Of a stretch of DNA of 64,000 nt, positions 1 to 10,700 are shown in pieces (within the stretch, counting starts at the first letter, position 1; each line of letters starts with the position of its first letter). The notes under the pieces are model-generated. The model was not told the origin of the DNA, did not search any database, and saw only the letters and a program-made list of their open reading frames with translations. A program made the position numbers and the translations under genes. Source of the stretch: Pseudopithomyces maydicus. Its lineage: Eukaryota; Ascomycota; Dothideomycetes; Pleosporales; Didymosphaeriaceae. The stretch covers positions 1,364,001-1,428,000 of the forward strand of contig JANTUC010000002.1 in assembly GCA_026873275.1 (NCBI GenBank). The letters are read 5' to 3'.

Positions 1-162
1 CATATCGGCCAGGACACGATCGATATGGAAGACATCAATTTCCGGGCGTACCTTGCCGAGCATGGCTACGATACATCCAAGATGGGTCTAGGAACATCAG
101 GTGATATCAGTAGCGATGATAACGTTGCTATTGCAACCAAAGCTGGGGAGACCTCGGCATAG
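1..162 (+). CDS. 3' end of an unidentified protein-coding gene (partial)
   Basis: Frame 1 is open from the first base to a TAG at 160-162 and gives a 53-residue C-terminal tail rich in Asp, Thr, Ser and Gly. Composition and codon use look coding, and the next 250 bp are AT-rich as expected of a 3' flank. The rest of the gene lies left of the window. No family can be recognised from the tail, and the fragment could start anywhere upstream, possibly after an intron. Confidence 0.5.
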   Translation, partial: HIGQDTIDMEDINFRAYLAEHGYDTSKMGLGTSGDISSDDNVAIATKAGETSA

Positions 163-326
163 GTTGTGCTCTGTGGTCTATCAATCTGGTCTATATGTAT
201 GCAGTTCAACGGTACACAGAAGATTATACGCTGGTCACGTTGAGGTCGAAATTATCAAGTTGCATTAACTATACTTCCATAATCCTCATTATGATGAAAC
301 CTGATTACCAACCACGACTGATACCT

Positions 327-405
327 CCAGTCATGAAAACCATGACTGGTCCTCTTGGGTCGTGAAAACCACGACCGATACCTCCAGTCATGAAAACCAT
401 GACTG
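327..405. repeat. array of three short hairpins with a shared AAAAC loop
   Basis: Three inverted repeats lie in a row: 327-349 (9-bp arms, CCAGTCATG/CATGACTGG), 358-376 (7-bp arms, GGTCGTG/CACGACC) and 385-405 (8-bp arms). All have the loop AAAAC. Relative to its neighbours the middle unit carries two A-to-G changes in the left arm, each matched by T-to-C in the right arm, so pairing is kept. A weak degenerate fourth unit may follow at 408-420. The array lies between the tail of the left-hand gene and the 3' end of the minus-strand gene at 479. Confidence 0.7.
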
Positions 406-478
406 ATACATGCAAACCATGATTCATATCGCGTGTTGTAGGCCTTTCAATACGTTCGTTATGTTGCTGGTCGTTATT

Positions 479-1706
479 TTAGTCCACAGTAATATAGTCC
501 ATGTCTTCCTCAGGATCTCGCTCGTGAGCAATGCGGTTCAGGCGTTCCTCGGCGCTTTCATCTTGCTCGTGAGCAATGCGGTTCAGGCGTTCCTCAGGAT
601 CTCGCTCGTGAGCAATGCGGTTCAGGCGTTCTTCGGCGCGTTCGTTGTAAACGCGCCTCATGCCTTCGTTCCAATCGCGAGATGTGGCAAGGTCTTGGTT
701 CCTGAAATTGTACCCATCTGAAATGCCATGACCCGAGAAATTGAAGTCATCCGGGGTCATATTGTACGCGTTTCGACCGATGTCCGCGTTTCGAGACCGC
801 ACAGATGCCCCGCCAGCATCCCAACCTTTTCGATAAGCTTCGCGATATCCGTCCCGATGCCCTTCACGATGTCCTTCGAGATATCCTTTGCGATGTCCTT
901 CACGATATCCTTCTGACCAGAGATTCTGATCCTGCGGAATATTCGTAGAGCTTGACGTAGAGGCCGGCGCGGAAGAAGGAGACGCGATGGGAAGCGCGTT
1001 AGGATTAGGAACACGCGTATGAGCATCCGCGCGTCGCTTGTTCCTATGACCATCAAATTGATGGTCATCGCTGTTCTGTCGCTTGTTCTGTTGAACGGGC
1101 GGCAAGTCAAGATCTAATATCTCCTCGGCAGGACCTGAGCCATTTCCATACGGCCATGCAACGAATATCGCGTAGTTATGCGTGTTGTAGAGGATTCGGC
1201 TCTCCTTTGGATTGGGCATAACCTGGAGGCCGCTCTCGGTGTACTCGTTGTCGTAGCCACATAACTTTTTTATGCCACTTCGAGTTACATAAATGCAAGG
1301 GCAAAGCTGGGCCTATCGTCAGCAGCTTGCAGTAGAACCGACAACGAGAAGACTCACTCGGGCTCGCGACCTATCGCGTGACGAACTATGTTCGTGTTTC
1401 TTGCAAATCACGCACGCGTTCTTACACTGTTTCCAGTGTGGGTGACCGGGGCCATAATTCTGGCCGCAGATGAGGCATTTGCCACTTTTGCCGGTGATTC
1501 CATATGCCCTCAATGTGGTAATGCGTATATAGCGCGAATTAGGGATGTATCGCGCAGGTTCCCACTTGAGCCCGCCATCTCGCAGTTGGTTGTCTAGAAT
1601 GCAGTTAACATAGTGAACCGCTGGCAGTTGCAGTTGACTTACCGCGTGAATTCGCGTTTGAATGATCTCTATTATCTCTTCGATGATATCTGTCGTAGGC
1701 TGACAT
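479..1706 (-). CDS. unrecognised protein with zinc-knuckle-like motif and two repeat blocks
   Basis: Three exons (1643-1706, 1358-1593, 479-1306) join in frame to 375 aa. The introns are 1594-1642 (GTAAGT, branch TTAAC, TAG) and 1307-1357 (GTGAGT, branch CTGAC, CAG). Residues about 61-90 hold a Cys/His cluster (C61-x2-C64, H72, C78, C82-x2-C85, H88/H90) resembling a variant zinc knuckle, so nucleic-acid or protein binding is possible. Residues about 231-263 are a run of four-residue Gly-Tyr/His-Arg-acidic units, and about 324-367 contain three copies of an EERLNRIAHE unit, encoded by DNA repeats beginning near 521, 566 and 605. I do not recognise the family. The start is the first ATG of the spliced frame; the longer unspliced reading to 1852 has no ATG near the motif and is less likely. 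Confidence 0.65.
521..637. repeat. three direct repeats inside the CDS, period 39-45 bp
   Basis: Copies of a roughly 30-bp unit beginning CTCGTGAGCAATGCGG start at 521, 566 and 605. They encode the EERLNRIAHE repeats on the minus strand. The in-frame spacing (45 and 39 bp) suggests expansion by slippage under coding constraint. Confidence 0.8.
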
Positions 1707-3273
1707 GGAAGTTTGTCTTGAGTGTGTTGATTCCGGGGAAAGTGAGAGACAGAAGGAAAGAACGAAATATGCTGTGGGCGACGCCAAGACACGTCACGTG
1801 CCCATCCGGTGACGGGTGAGGCAGGTACAACCCAACCATCACGGCACGGCAAGTATAAGCGAACTTGAGATGAAGCGTAGATAATTGGTGTGGGAAGTGG
1901 ACTGGTCGCCAGCTTGTATACAGTTCCGAACGCGTCCTACACATCAATCATACATGTCGATGTTGAATATATCCTTGGGCCTGTTTCCAAAATCTTGATA
2001 TTTCCTTACAGTAGTAAGCTATTTGAGAAATAAAGGGCTCGTAAAGATCTTCCCAAAGCTTATCGAATATGTTTAGCTGTCGAACGAACATCTTCTAACA
2101 CCAAGGTGCAGCATAAATTCTTTATATGCATGTTCCATTCGTGACACAGCCTACCGTGAAGGTGCCAAGATGAGTTCTCGCCTTGGAGCGCCAATTAAGT
2201 GACTTCTGTATCCCAAAAAATACCACCTAGAGTAGTAGTTGTTTTCGTTGAGTTGAAGTTCCATAGACCTCAAAGGCTTCAACCTTTTCATGTCTGTGCT
2301 ATAGGAGATGTTGCTATGAGCCCATCTGTAGGATAGTTAATAGACTTGCTGTATCCATATGTCTTTTTGTATGTATCGAAAAACTGGTGTATTTTAAGAA
2401 TTGAAAGTACTAAAATTTCTCTGTAAAAACTAGTACTTGATTGTATATCAAACGACGATCTTTATTATATGGACATATCCTATTATCAGCAATTTGAAGT
2501 ACGTCAATGAATATACGGTTAAATATAGCCATAAACTCTATGTCTATTACAACAGACAAAAGTAATGAACCTACGACTCTTAACTTTGTATTAACGAAAG
2601 TTGCATATATATCTCCTACATGAGTTGAAGTATTTACACATGTAAGGAAGCGAGAATAGAGGATATCTACAGATGTTGAAAGGATACAAGTCTCCATCCT
2701 AAACACTACTCGGATGAGTTTCGTAGTTTACATGAGCTATATACAGCAAAGAATCGAATAGAATTGTCTAATCTAGAGCAGCTGATAAAAGCTTTAAAGG
2801 AACAAATAAACCCATCATTATATTGTCATAAGAGGGGATGACAGCGTTTTTTCTATCCATTTTCATCCAGTCAGCCTATGCTCAGCTACTACCTTTTCAA
2901 ACAAACAAAACAACAAACCCATCATATAAGTACTGTAGGTGTAGATATCTTATCACTTACCTCTGGAATTATACAGTACTTTATGGGAGACGAAGTGTTT
3001 TCAGACTACCTTGATGATGAGTCTTGTGGGGTCACGAAGAGGCAAGCACTTGACTTCGTAAAACTAATCGTTGTTTGTGCAGTGGTCGCACTTTCTCTTT
3101 TCACTGTAGTCATGTGGTGCCAAGACGTTGCTGCCTCCTGTATATTTTCCCGCCCGCATTTGCCCTTTCACCTTACGCAAACTCACCTCACACAAAATAA
3201 CTTTTCGCTGCATCGTAAGTTGCTTGGCTATATTGACTCTCTCAAACACGGCTAATACTGCAGCTGTACAGTG
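1707..3273. other. AT-rich gene-free stretch
   Basis: From about 1950 the base composition becomes strongly AT-rich, with only short unpersuasive open frames. It looks like decayed sequence. A weak resemblance between the flank near 1860-1935 and about 2630-2710 could be an old mutated duplication but is too faint to call. Confidence 0.5.
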
Positions 3274-3387
3274 ATGTCTTACCGACCGCCAGATCCTGAC
3301 GACTTTCAATATGCCAATCCAGGCATGTATAACGCGAATACCCGAATTGCAATGCGTTTCGAGCGTATGAACGCTAGCGAGCTCTAA
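3215..3387 (+). pseudogene. relic small gene: 5'UTR intron plus 37-codon ORF
   Basis: A near-ideal 49-bp intron (3215-3263: GTAAGT donor, GCTAATAC branch, TGCAG acceptor) sits 10 bases before an ATG at 3274. The ORF encodes 37 residues (starts MSYRPPDPDDF) and stops at TAA 3385-3387. The same frame then stays open for 16 more codons with protein-like content and runs straight into another GTAAGT donor at 3437-3442. This suggests a premature stop in a formerly longer multi-exon gene. No downstream exon could be fixed and no family is recognised. A genuinely short secreted or regulatory peptide is possible but less likely, because there is no signal peptide. Confidence 0.35.
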
Positions 3388-3596
3388 TCAGAGGGCGCTT
3401 TCGTCTTTAACGGTGTCTGGGTTCGACCAGAACTTAGTAAGTAGTTTACGTGACAGATGCTCTTCAGTCATTACTAATAAGGTTACTTTTCCTTCACACT
3501 ATTTTATGTATCATGCTTATGATCTGTATTGTCGTCGGTGTTTAACCACGCTCTCGTTTACTTCGACCATTGTTGATGTCCATCATACTTTGACAC

Positions 3597-4889
3597 TCAG
3601 TCACCTACTGGAAGCCATCCCCGAGACCCCTCACCCCCACTATTTGTGCGAGACTCTTCATCTATCTTAGGAAGAACGTACGGCGCTCCAATCTCCGACC
3701 AATTCCCCGAATCGCCAGGAAGTACGCCGAGAGTCGGTCTCTCCGCATCCACAGCATTGAATGATTTCTGATTGTTGCTCTCATCCCGCCAAGGTGCCAT
3801 ACGGGTGTCGCTGCTTGCAAGGCCATCGATTCCTTTGACCACGTTAGGCCTTCTCTCAATATGGGCGTGTGGCTCGGTTCGAGATCGGAGAAAGAATGTA
3901 CGGTGTGGAGCGACACACGCTATGACGATCGCTATGATATGTTGTCAGTAACTGTAAAGGTGATATGGGAGAGAGTTGAATTTACCAATGTTAAGTTCTA
4001 TACTGCTCCACATATACATCCACGTAGGGTCAATCTGCTGTCGCACACCACTTGTCGTCAAAGCTGCTCGGATGATTGCGAATAACATGGTGATTACTAC
4101 AAGCGAGAATATGATGGATAAAACTACTTTCTGTCGCGTGGATATGCGCGCTTTTCTCAGGATCAAGAAAGGGATTGACGTGACTAAAACTTGTTAGTGA
4201 TGAAAGGCGCGAAAAGAAGCTGACACTGACTGAGACAATCTGTGAGAACGTCCAACGCGCAATTAACCTTCATGCTAATGAAGCTCAGGCCCTGAGTTCT
4301 ACATTCAGGACTGATAACTGCCTCAAAAGTGGTAAAACAACACTTGTACGGTAGGATAGCAAAACAGATAAGAAAAGTTATGAGGCATGTAGAGAAGACG
4401 ATCCACCACCAATGGTTCAGGCATGGGATTGTGCGCACACCTAGCCGCCTGAAAAAGAGGAGGAAGGCTAGTTTGATGCTCCATAGACCAACATAAAGCA
4501 ACATGGGAACGATGTTGAAAAGGCGAGTGAATTGGAGAGTAATTGTGCGGACATTTGGTGGAAATTTTATTTTGCGAGCTCCAATCAGCATGACTTGGTA
4601 AGTGATAGGACTGAGTGCTGTGGTAGCTATCGCCATGGCTAGAGATACGGTCCAAGCAAATACGACCAGAAGGTCGTCCCAGAAGAAGCGGCTGATAGTG
4701 GTCCAACGCACGTATAGGCGCGCCGGTAGAAGGAAGAATGAAAGTGCCGTGAATGCCCATATTACTCCCTGGTGAACGTTAGGTGCCAACGACGGAGCAT
4801 CAAGACTCACGACTTACGAGAAAAGCAGGGGGTGACACCCTAGGGTCCTCATACCCAGCCTGGTCTGCTCTCAACCATATTAACCACAT
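3597..4889 (-). CDS. fungal rhodopsin-type integral membrane protein (PTH11/SAT4-like)
   Basis: Four exons (4818-4889, 4231-4768, 3986-4183, 3597-3931) give 380 aa; introns are 4769-4817, 4184-4230 and 3932-3985. All have canonical ends, with branch sites such as CCTAAC and CACTAAC. The product has about seven hydrophobic helices and the motifs of the Fung_rhodopsin family: a GVIWAF first helix, WDDLLV after helix 2, LDVLTDCL near helix 6 and DPTWMYMWSSIE before helix 7. A polar cytoplasmic tail of about 85 residues follows. Such proteins are plasma-membrane or vacuolar and some act as surface-sensing GPCR-like receptors; no ligand can be inferred. The start at 4889 is chosen because it is the only ATG that joins the conserved first helix in phase; unspliced, that helix has only GTG upstream. 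Confidence 0.85.
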
Positions 4890-5420
4890 TCTACCATGGA
4901 AACAAGAAGTAGAGGTCACGCCACGTGGAGCACTTTATAAAGACATGTTCCGTTGATGCCCATGAAAGTCACGTCCGGCCTTCTGGCGGCGGCGCACAGA
5001 GGTCTTTAATCCAGAACAGGTGCATTGGCCACTCATTATATCCAAATAGCCAGCACGAGGCCTGCGCCTCTCTGTTTTGATATGCAACGTTTATCAACGA
5101 TGCCAATAGAGGCTGAAGGGAAACGGCTCCGCAAGCAATAGCTGGTAAATTGGGGACGGAAGCTAGCTTAGTGTTGCTGGGAACCGTTAGTGTGGAGGCG
5201 AACTTGAGCCTGTCGACGTGTAGGATCATCGGAAAGTATGGCGAGACCCACGATGACAGATGAGACGGCAGCTTCGGATCCTTCTATCAAGCAGAAATAC
5301 TCTAGCGTGTCTGGAGCGTATCTGGAGCGTATCGAAAGCATTCATGTGGGTTTCATATCTATCGTAATGGGACACAGTGATGATGGGACATGCAAAGACT
5401 CTGGCAGGCTCGTCGGTTTC
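4890..5420. other. intergenic, no gene seen
   Basis: This holds the promoter side of the rhodopsin-type gene and the 3' flank of ten1. An 86-codon open frame at 4969-5229 (minus) lacks any family feature or splice support, and I do not call it. Confidence 0.5.
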
Positions 5421-5831
5421 TCAGCTGGCCTCCTTCCTCCCGTCGACAGCGTTCTGGTATGCATCCAAGTCAATGTTTCCAGCGTTCCACACGGCGACAG
5501 CTTGGACGCGGATGTTTCGCGTCTGTTGGCGCTCGATGTAGCCGATCACATTGATCCAGGAGCCGACATCCACTTCAGACCGTTTCACGGACTCGAGTAC
5601 GTGTTCAATGTTTACACAAGCGGTCTTTGAGGCAGCAGATGGGGGTAGTCGTGCTTCAACCGTAACGTCGCTTTGTCGACAAGGTAGTCGTCGACGCTGC
5701 GACAGATCAGCTATGCCCAAACGCCATAATGTGTTCGGCACTGACCAGCCCAAAAATCGCACCTTCGTCCCTGGTGGGCACGTGTTGAGCTCGCCTAGTA
5801 GGACCAGATTCGATGCCACAGGTCCATTCAT
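5421..5831 (-). CDS. ten1: Ten1, CST telomere-capping subunit (apparent one-base frameshift)
   Basis: Ten1 is the small OB-fold subunit of the Cdc13/Ctc1-Stn1-Ten1 complex that caps telomeres. The N-terminus beginning MNGP, the KVRFLGC strand, the TLRLKHDYP strand, the VGSWINVIGY strand and the VQAVAVWNAGNIDL strand follow the family order. Exon 1 is 5746-5831 and the intron is 5697-5745 (GTCAGT donor, CAG acceptor, 49 bp). Exon 2 then needs one extra G/C in the five-G run at 5641-5645 to join LRLKHDYP to the downstream VNIEHV frame. With that base the CDS is 363 nt, 120 aa, a normal Ten1 length. Unspliced, the frame is open through 5987, but it loses the central strand and adds a non-conserved N-terminus. 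The gene is divergent from snf7. Confidence 0.8.
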   Translation of the reverse strand: MNGPVASNLVLLGELNTCPPGTKVRFLGWSVPNTLWRLGIADLSQRRRLPCRQSDVTVEARLPPSAASKTACVNIEHVLESVKRSEVDVGSWINVIGYIERQQTRNIRVQAVAVWNAGNIDLDAYQNAVDGRKEAS

Positions 5832-6279
5832 CACGGGGTGGTTGGCGAATGAATGGATAGACGCACCTGATCCATCTACTGCCCGTATGTGCAGCAGAGG
5901 GCGGCGAGTGATTTCGCCGACCGCCAAGGTTGCACGTGCCTGTGGTCGGTCCACCATTAGCGCAACGACATCATCGGCTGTAGCCACAAGCCAGGCTCAA
6001 CTTCAGAGGGCTCACAAGGCAGCCGCCAAAGCACGACCCACTCCTTCTGCTCACCCGTGCCAGTCCCAGTACAAGTACGGTACCCTCCTTTGTTACCGCC
6101 CTATCTACACCCCCTCCTCCGCCGCTCCGATCCTCTCGAAACCCATCTACACCCTTTGCGCTAGGCCTTATCGAACCCCGCCTCCCACCATAGAAAGCTG
6201 CACCGCGCAGCCACATCACGCTCGCGCTCGCGCTCCATACGCACCCCGCAACTCTTCGCGCAATACCTCATCGCTCGTC
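5832..6279. promoter_or_regulatory. divergent promoter between ten1 and snf7
   Basis: These 448 bp separate the two start codons. The half nearest snf7 is pyrimidine-rich (about 6040-6230), as in many fungal 5' leaders, and no TATA box is evident. It must serve both genes, as there is no other space for either promoter. Confidence 0.5.
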
Positions 6280-7071
6280 ATGTCTGGCTGGGGCATGGGC
6301 TGGTTCGGCGGCAGCGCCCAGAAGAAAGAGGCGCCCAAGAAGGCAATCCTCCAGTTGCGTGGGCAGCTGGAAATGCTCAGCAAGCGCGAGAAGCATATGC
6401 AAAACCAGATGGATGAACAGGATGCCCTCGCGCGGAAATATGTGAATACCAACAAGACTGGTGAGTCTCGACGAATGTAGCCAATAGGGCGATGCCGTGA
6501 TCATGGCTGACCATCAGGCAGCGGCAAAGGCAGCGCTTCGGCGGAAGAAGCAGTTCGAGCACACACTTGAGCAAACACAGGCCCAGATTATGACACTGGA
6601 GAGGGAGGTCTACTCTATCGAAACCGCGAATATCAACAAAGAGACCCTTGACGCCATGAAGAACGCTGGTGCCGCCATGAAACATATCCACGCCGGTCTC
6701 ACCGCCGACAAAGTGGACGTCCTCATGTACGACTTGCTGTGGCCAGAATGTTATGTGATCACTAACGAAACTGCAGGGCAGATCTCCGCGAACAACAAGA
6801 TATCGCCAACGAGGTCTCCGAGGCCATCACCTCTGGCGTCACCACTTCCGCCATCGACGAAGACGATCTTGACGAAGAACTCGCAGAACTCCAGCAAGAG
6901 CAACTGGACGAGCAAATGCTCAACACGGGAGCCGTCCCAGTGGGCGACAAAGTCGGCCGCATGCCCGCCGCGCCGCAGGCCGAGGTCAAAGGCAAGACGC
7001 CCGCCGCCAGGGTCGAAGAAGACGACGAGGAGGAAGAGCTCCGCAAGTTGCAAGCAGAGATGGCCATGTGA
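6280..7071 (+). CDS. snf7: Snf7/Vps32, core ESCRT-III subunit
   Basis: Three exons (6280-6460, 6522-6726, 6777-7071) give 226 aa, the normal length for Snf7. Introns 6461-6521 (GTGAGT, branch GCTGAC) and 6727-6776 (GTACGA, branch CACTAAC, CTGCAG) restore the family sequence exactly at NTNKT-AAKAALRRKK and KVDVLM-ADLREQQDIA. Snf7 polymerises on endosomal membranes to drive multivesicular-body formation, and in fungi it also acts in the Rim/Pal pH-signalling pathway. Features seen are a short hydrophobic N-terminus (GWGMGWFGG), a basic helix 1 (about residues 20-50), a coiled-coil core, and an acidic C-terminal tail ending in a MIM1-like helix (EELRKLQAEMAM). The start lies directly before the conserved N-terminal membrane-binding segment. 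No anomaly. Confidence 0.97.
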
Positions 7072-7722
7072 GGTACGGGCTTGGTAAGAGGGTGTGGCAT
7101 GACCTGGCGTGGCATAGGACGGTCGAAGGCGTTTGGCGAGCACTTTGTTTTGGCGTACAGCCTCATTTTCTGCATGGCTTTCGAGTCGTGAATTTAGACC
7201 TTCTATCCGATAGCGTATAGGGAGGCGGATATACCTCGCGATCAGTTCCAAATTTATGTCTAATCACTCACAATCGCAGCCATGAGAAAGACCAAACGTT
7301 ATCGATTCCATGTGTTCGTGTCAATGTTTTTTCGTTTCGCCGCGGCGTCTATCTAGCTAGCTAGCTACTTGGCTAGGCCAAATGCCCTTCATCACCCACG
7401 TTCCGTTTTTGTAATACTTTTCGCAATGCGCCAGTGTACCTGGGTATCTATATTTGCAATATCCGCACCCAAGTAACGCCAAATTATGCCGAATAACCAT
7501 GTCATACCTCATACCAAATACCTGGGAGAACTTACTTCAAACAGAATGAAGACGCAATTGAGCAACAAAGCGGCGCATCCAAGCAGCAGACCAAAGACTC
7601 TCACAAAGGGGCAGAGAGTTTTGCAAAAGACGGGACAACAGTCAAGGCAAAGAGCGGTGACATGTCCGGTTGTCACATCTTCATGACACAGTGGTGCCAC
7701 CCTCTCCCGACACTATCGCATC
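7072..7722. other. convergent 3' intergenic region
   Basis: This 651-bp stretch lies between the ends of snf7 and the forkhead gene. It holds a short CTAG-rich patch (about 7352-7372) and otherwise only 3' UTR-like sequence. No gene seen. Confidence 0.6.
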
Positions 7723-10700
7723 CTATGCCGACGTATTCGTGGGTATGGATGGATCTGTCGACTTGGCACCCTCTTCCGCACCGCTTGCTGTATCCGTAGG
7801 GGCGGGAGCGGGAGTAGGGGTAGGGACAGGAGTCGAATGCGCAGCTTCTGTGGAAGACTGGGCAGCAGATGGCCCGTTCTGCACTGCTGGTGATCCGGGT
7901 ATTGGCGTTATTGGCTCAACACTCGGGCGCTGGGCCTGGGCACCGACGATTGCAGCTATAGGAGCCGGTGCTGGAACACTTGATCCGCTGTGAGCTAGCG
8001 CTTGTGCAGGAGTAGTGTGAGGCGGGGCAGTAGGATTTGGCGTAGACCGCTGTGGTTGACCGGATGTGGCCGTAGGAGGGTTGCTCGGTGCCGTGTTCGC
8101 GGCAGCGTCAGCAGCAATAGCAGCTGCCGTCGTTGTTGACACTGGCGCAGCCTTAGAATCCACAGCCCCTTGACTTGCAGTCGAGGGTGGTTGTGCCCCT
8201 TCTTCCTGCTTGAGGGGCGCATTGGCACCTCCCCGAAGCTCTTCGATCCTAGGTATTGTGTAGATGGAGCGGAGAAGGGCGGTTTCAGCTGCCGTCAAGT
8301 TTACTGCCAGCTCAGGCGTCACAAATGCGCGGATGGCGTTGTCCATTTTGTCCTCATCTTGTTTACGGTTCCCTAGATAGACAGACCTGAATGCTTCAAG
8401 TTGGCGGATAAGGTCAGGGTTCGTTGACAATGGATAGCGGCCAGAGGGATGGGCAACGGTGGGCTGTTGGACCTGCGAGCCGGGTGTCTGTTGCATCTGT
8501 TGCGTAATCGTTGAAGAGGCAGGGGGAGGAGCCTTTGGTGCTTGATTTCCGGTTGGTGGGTATGGTGTGTACGGTGAGCCTCCATTAGTCATGCCATATG
8601 GGCTCTGACCTGCAGCTGCAAACGGTGAAGTGTACGTTCCCGCTGAGGTGTAGGGTGTGGGAGAGTTCGAGGGCGCGCTGGTGGGGAATAGCACCCCGTA
8701 TTGACCACTTGATGCTCCTTGATTGGTTGGTGGCGCGTGAGCATTGGGAGGGTAGGGCTGTGGTGGATGTGGAGCAGGTGGACTGCCGGCAGTAGCACCT
8801 CCAGCCCACGGCGATGCATAAGGTGATGGTGCCGGTGCTGTCGGAGGTGCTGCAGCAGCATTGCGGGCCATGCTGGGTGGAAGACGAGGCTGGGCTGCTT
8901 CTACTGGAGGTGGACGCGGTGGCCCATTTGGCGGCATGCCTTGCGGTGGCATACCTGGGTAATAACCCGGCTGTCCATAAGGTGAGTATCCCGTCGGAGG
9001 CGGGTAGTAAGCTGGCCGCTGCGCATGATTTACCTGCGGCGGACTGACTTGTCTCTTTCTGCGCTCCTTCTCGATTGATACGTTGGGATTGATTTTCCAC
9101 ATGTACCCTTTCCCTTCCTTGTCACCTTTGACAAATGCGTCATGCTGGCCAAGATTATGCCGTACACTGGACTGCCATCCACTCGTCGTAGTCTTGAACT
9201 TGTACCAAGGGTAATTCTTCTCGATGTAATTGTAAATCTGCTGGAGGTTCATCTGGCCGCTAGGAGCAGAGGAAATGGCCTCGTGGATCAGGACAACATA
9301 ATTGGACGTAGGTCGTTGGAGCTGTTCTTCTGTATAATCCTCGATGCGCATTTCGGGCGAGGGTGTGCGTGCAGGTTTGGCAGGTTTGGCAGTCTTTTTC
9401 TCGCCTAGAATAATCGTGCCGTCGCCTTTCTCGGTCGTCTCACGAACATCATCATCCTCTCCAGCGTTCGACTCCTTACGGCGTGCAACCTTTGGCTTGA
9501 CTATTGGTTGAGGGAGATCAGCAGGATCAATGCCCGCCGCTCGAGCCTTTTCAATTTCCTTGCCTTGCTTGATGAGTTGGGACCTTTGTCTTTTGGACAT
9601 GACTCCATCCTTTGGAGGGCGGCCCGGACCCTTTCTTTTTCCTACATAAGTACCAATGAGACTTTGAGGAAGACCATACTGAGCACACATCTCAGGTGTG
9701 ATGAGACCGTCAGGATCGAGATCCTCCATAGGGACACCTGGCTGTGGCCTTCGTATGATGACTGGGCTTTCTGATTTCGGCTTCTCTGCTGGTTCAGCTG
9801 ACTCCTTCATTGGGCTGCTAATCTTGGGTTCTTCTTTTACCACATCCTGGACAGGTTCTTTCGTGGGCGCTTTTGAAGGAGCCTTTGTAGGCGCTTTCGT
9901 AGGCGCCTTGGAGGCCTTGGGCTTCTCCTTTTCCTTCTCTTCTGCTTTCCTTTTTTCTTTCTCCCTCTCCTTCTCCTTGGAGGAATCCTTGTGCACGTCC
10001 TTGATCTTGATCTTGTGCTTTTTTGGCGGAGGTTCTTCTGGGGTCGGTTCCCTGACCGCCTTGCGCTTGTGCATCTTTGCGGGCTTTTCGTGGCGATGCT
10101 TCTTCTTGAGCTTGATCTTGAGACTTGGTTTCGGCGGCGGCATCGGATTGTACTCTTCCTCGTCGTCAACATCGTCCATATCGTCATCGCCTCCGATAAG
10201 ATCATCGTCAGATTCAAACTCGCTCCCAACAGGATAATGGTACACATGGCGAGGATTGACACTCTGGTCTTCGCTTCCAGAATCGTCCATGTCCTCGCTC
10301 TCTCCACGGCCGTTCTCGAAACTAAAGCTCATGGGCCGTGACTGCGAGCCAGACGCATCGCGGTTGCGTTGACCGTCCGGGACTGCTATGTCCGGGAGGT
10401 AGAACTCGATCTCCACCATGCCAATGATGATGGTATCGCCATGGCTCAGTTCTCTCACAGCGCCCTTCGCCAGGAACTCATCTTCGTGGTAGAGGCCGTT
10501 GGAACCCAAGACGGCGAGGCAAAAGTTACCGCTGTCGAAGTCGTAGTAGATCTTGGCGTGCTGGCGGCTGATGCCTTTGGGCCCTTTCAGTCCGGTGCGG
10601 TCGGTAATGTGCTGGGGGTGGATGGGTACGACTGGACATTCGCTCGGATCCTCGGGCACCTGGTTGTCGATCTGGTAGGGCATTTCGGGCAGTGCTTGCA

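Noticed and set aside
1319..1852. Unspliced 177-codon frame for the zinc-knuckle-like gene
   Set aside because: A GTAAGT/TTAAC/TAG intron at 1594-1642 joins a proper ATG exon in phase, giving a better model.
2410..2706. 98-codon minus frame in the AT-rich stretch
   Set aside because: Composition follows the AT-rich background, with no motif.
5551..6279. Long plus-strand frame running into the snf7 start
   Set aside because: It is antisense to ten1 and then promoter sequence; the conserved Snf7 N-terminus begins at 6280.
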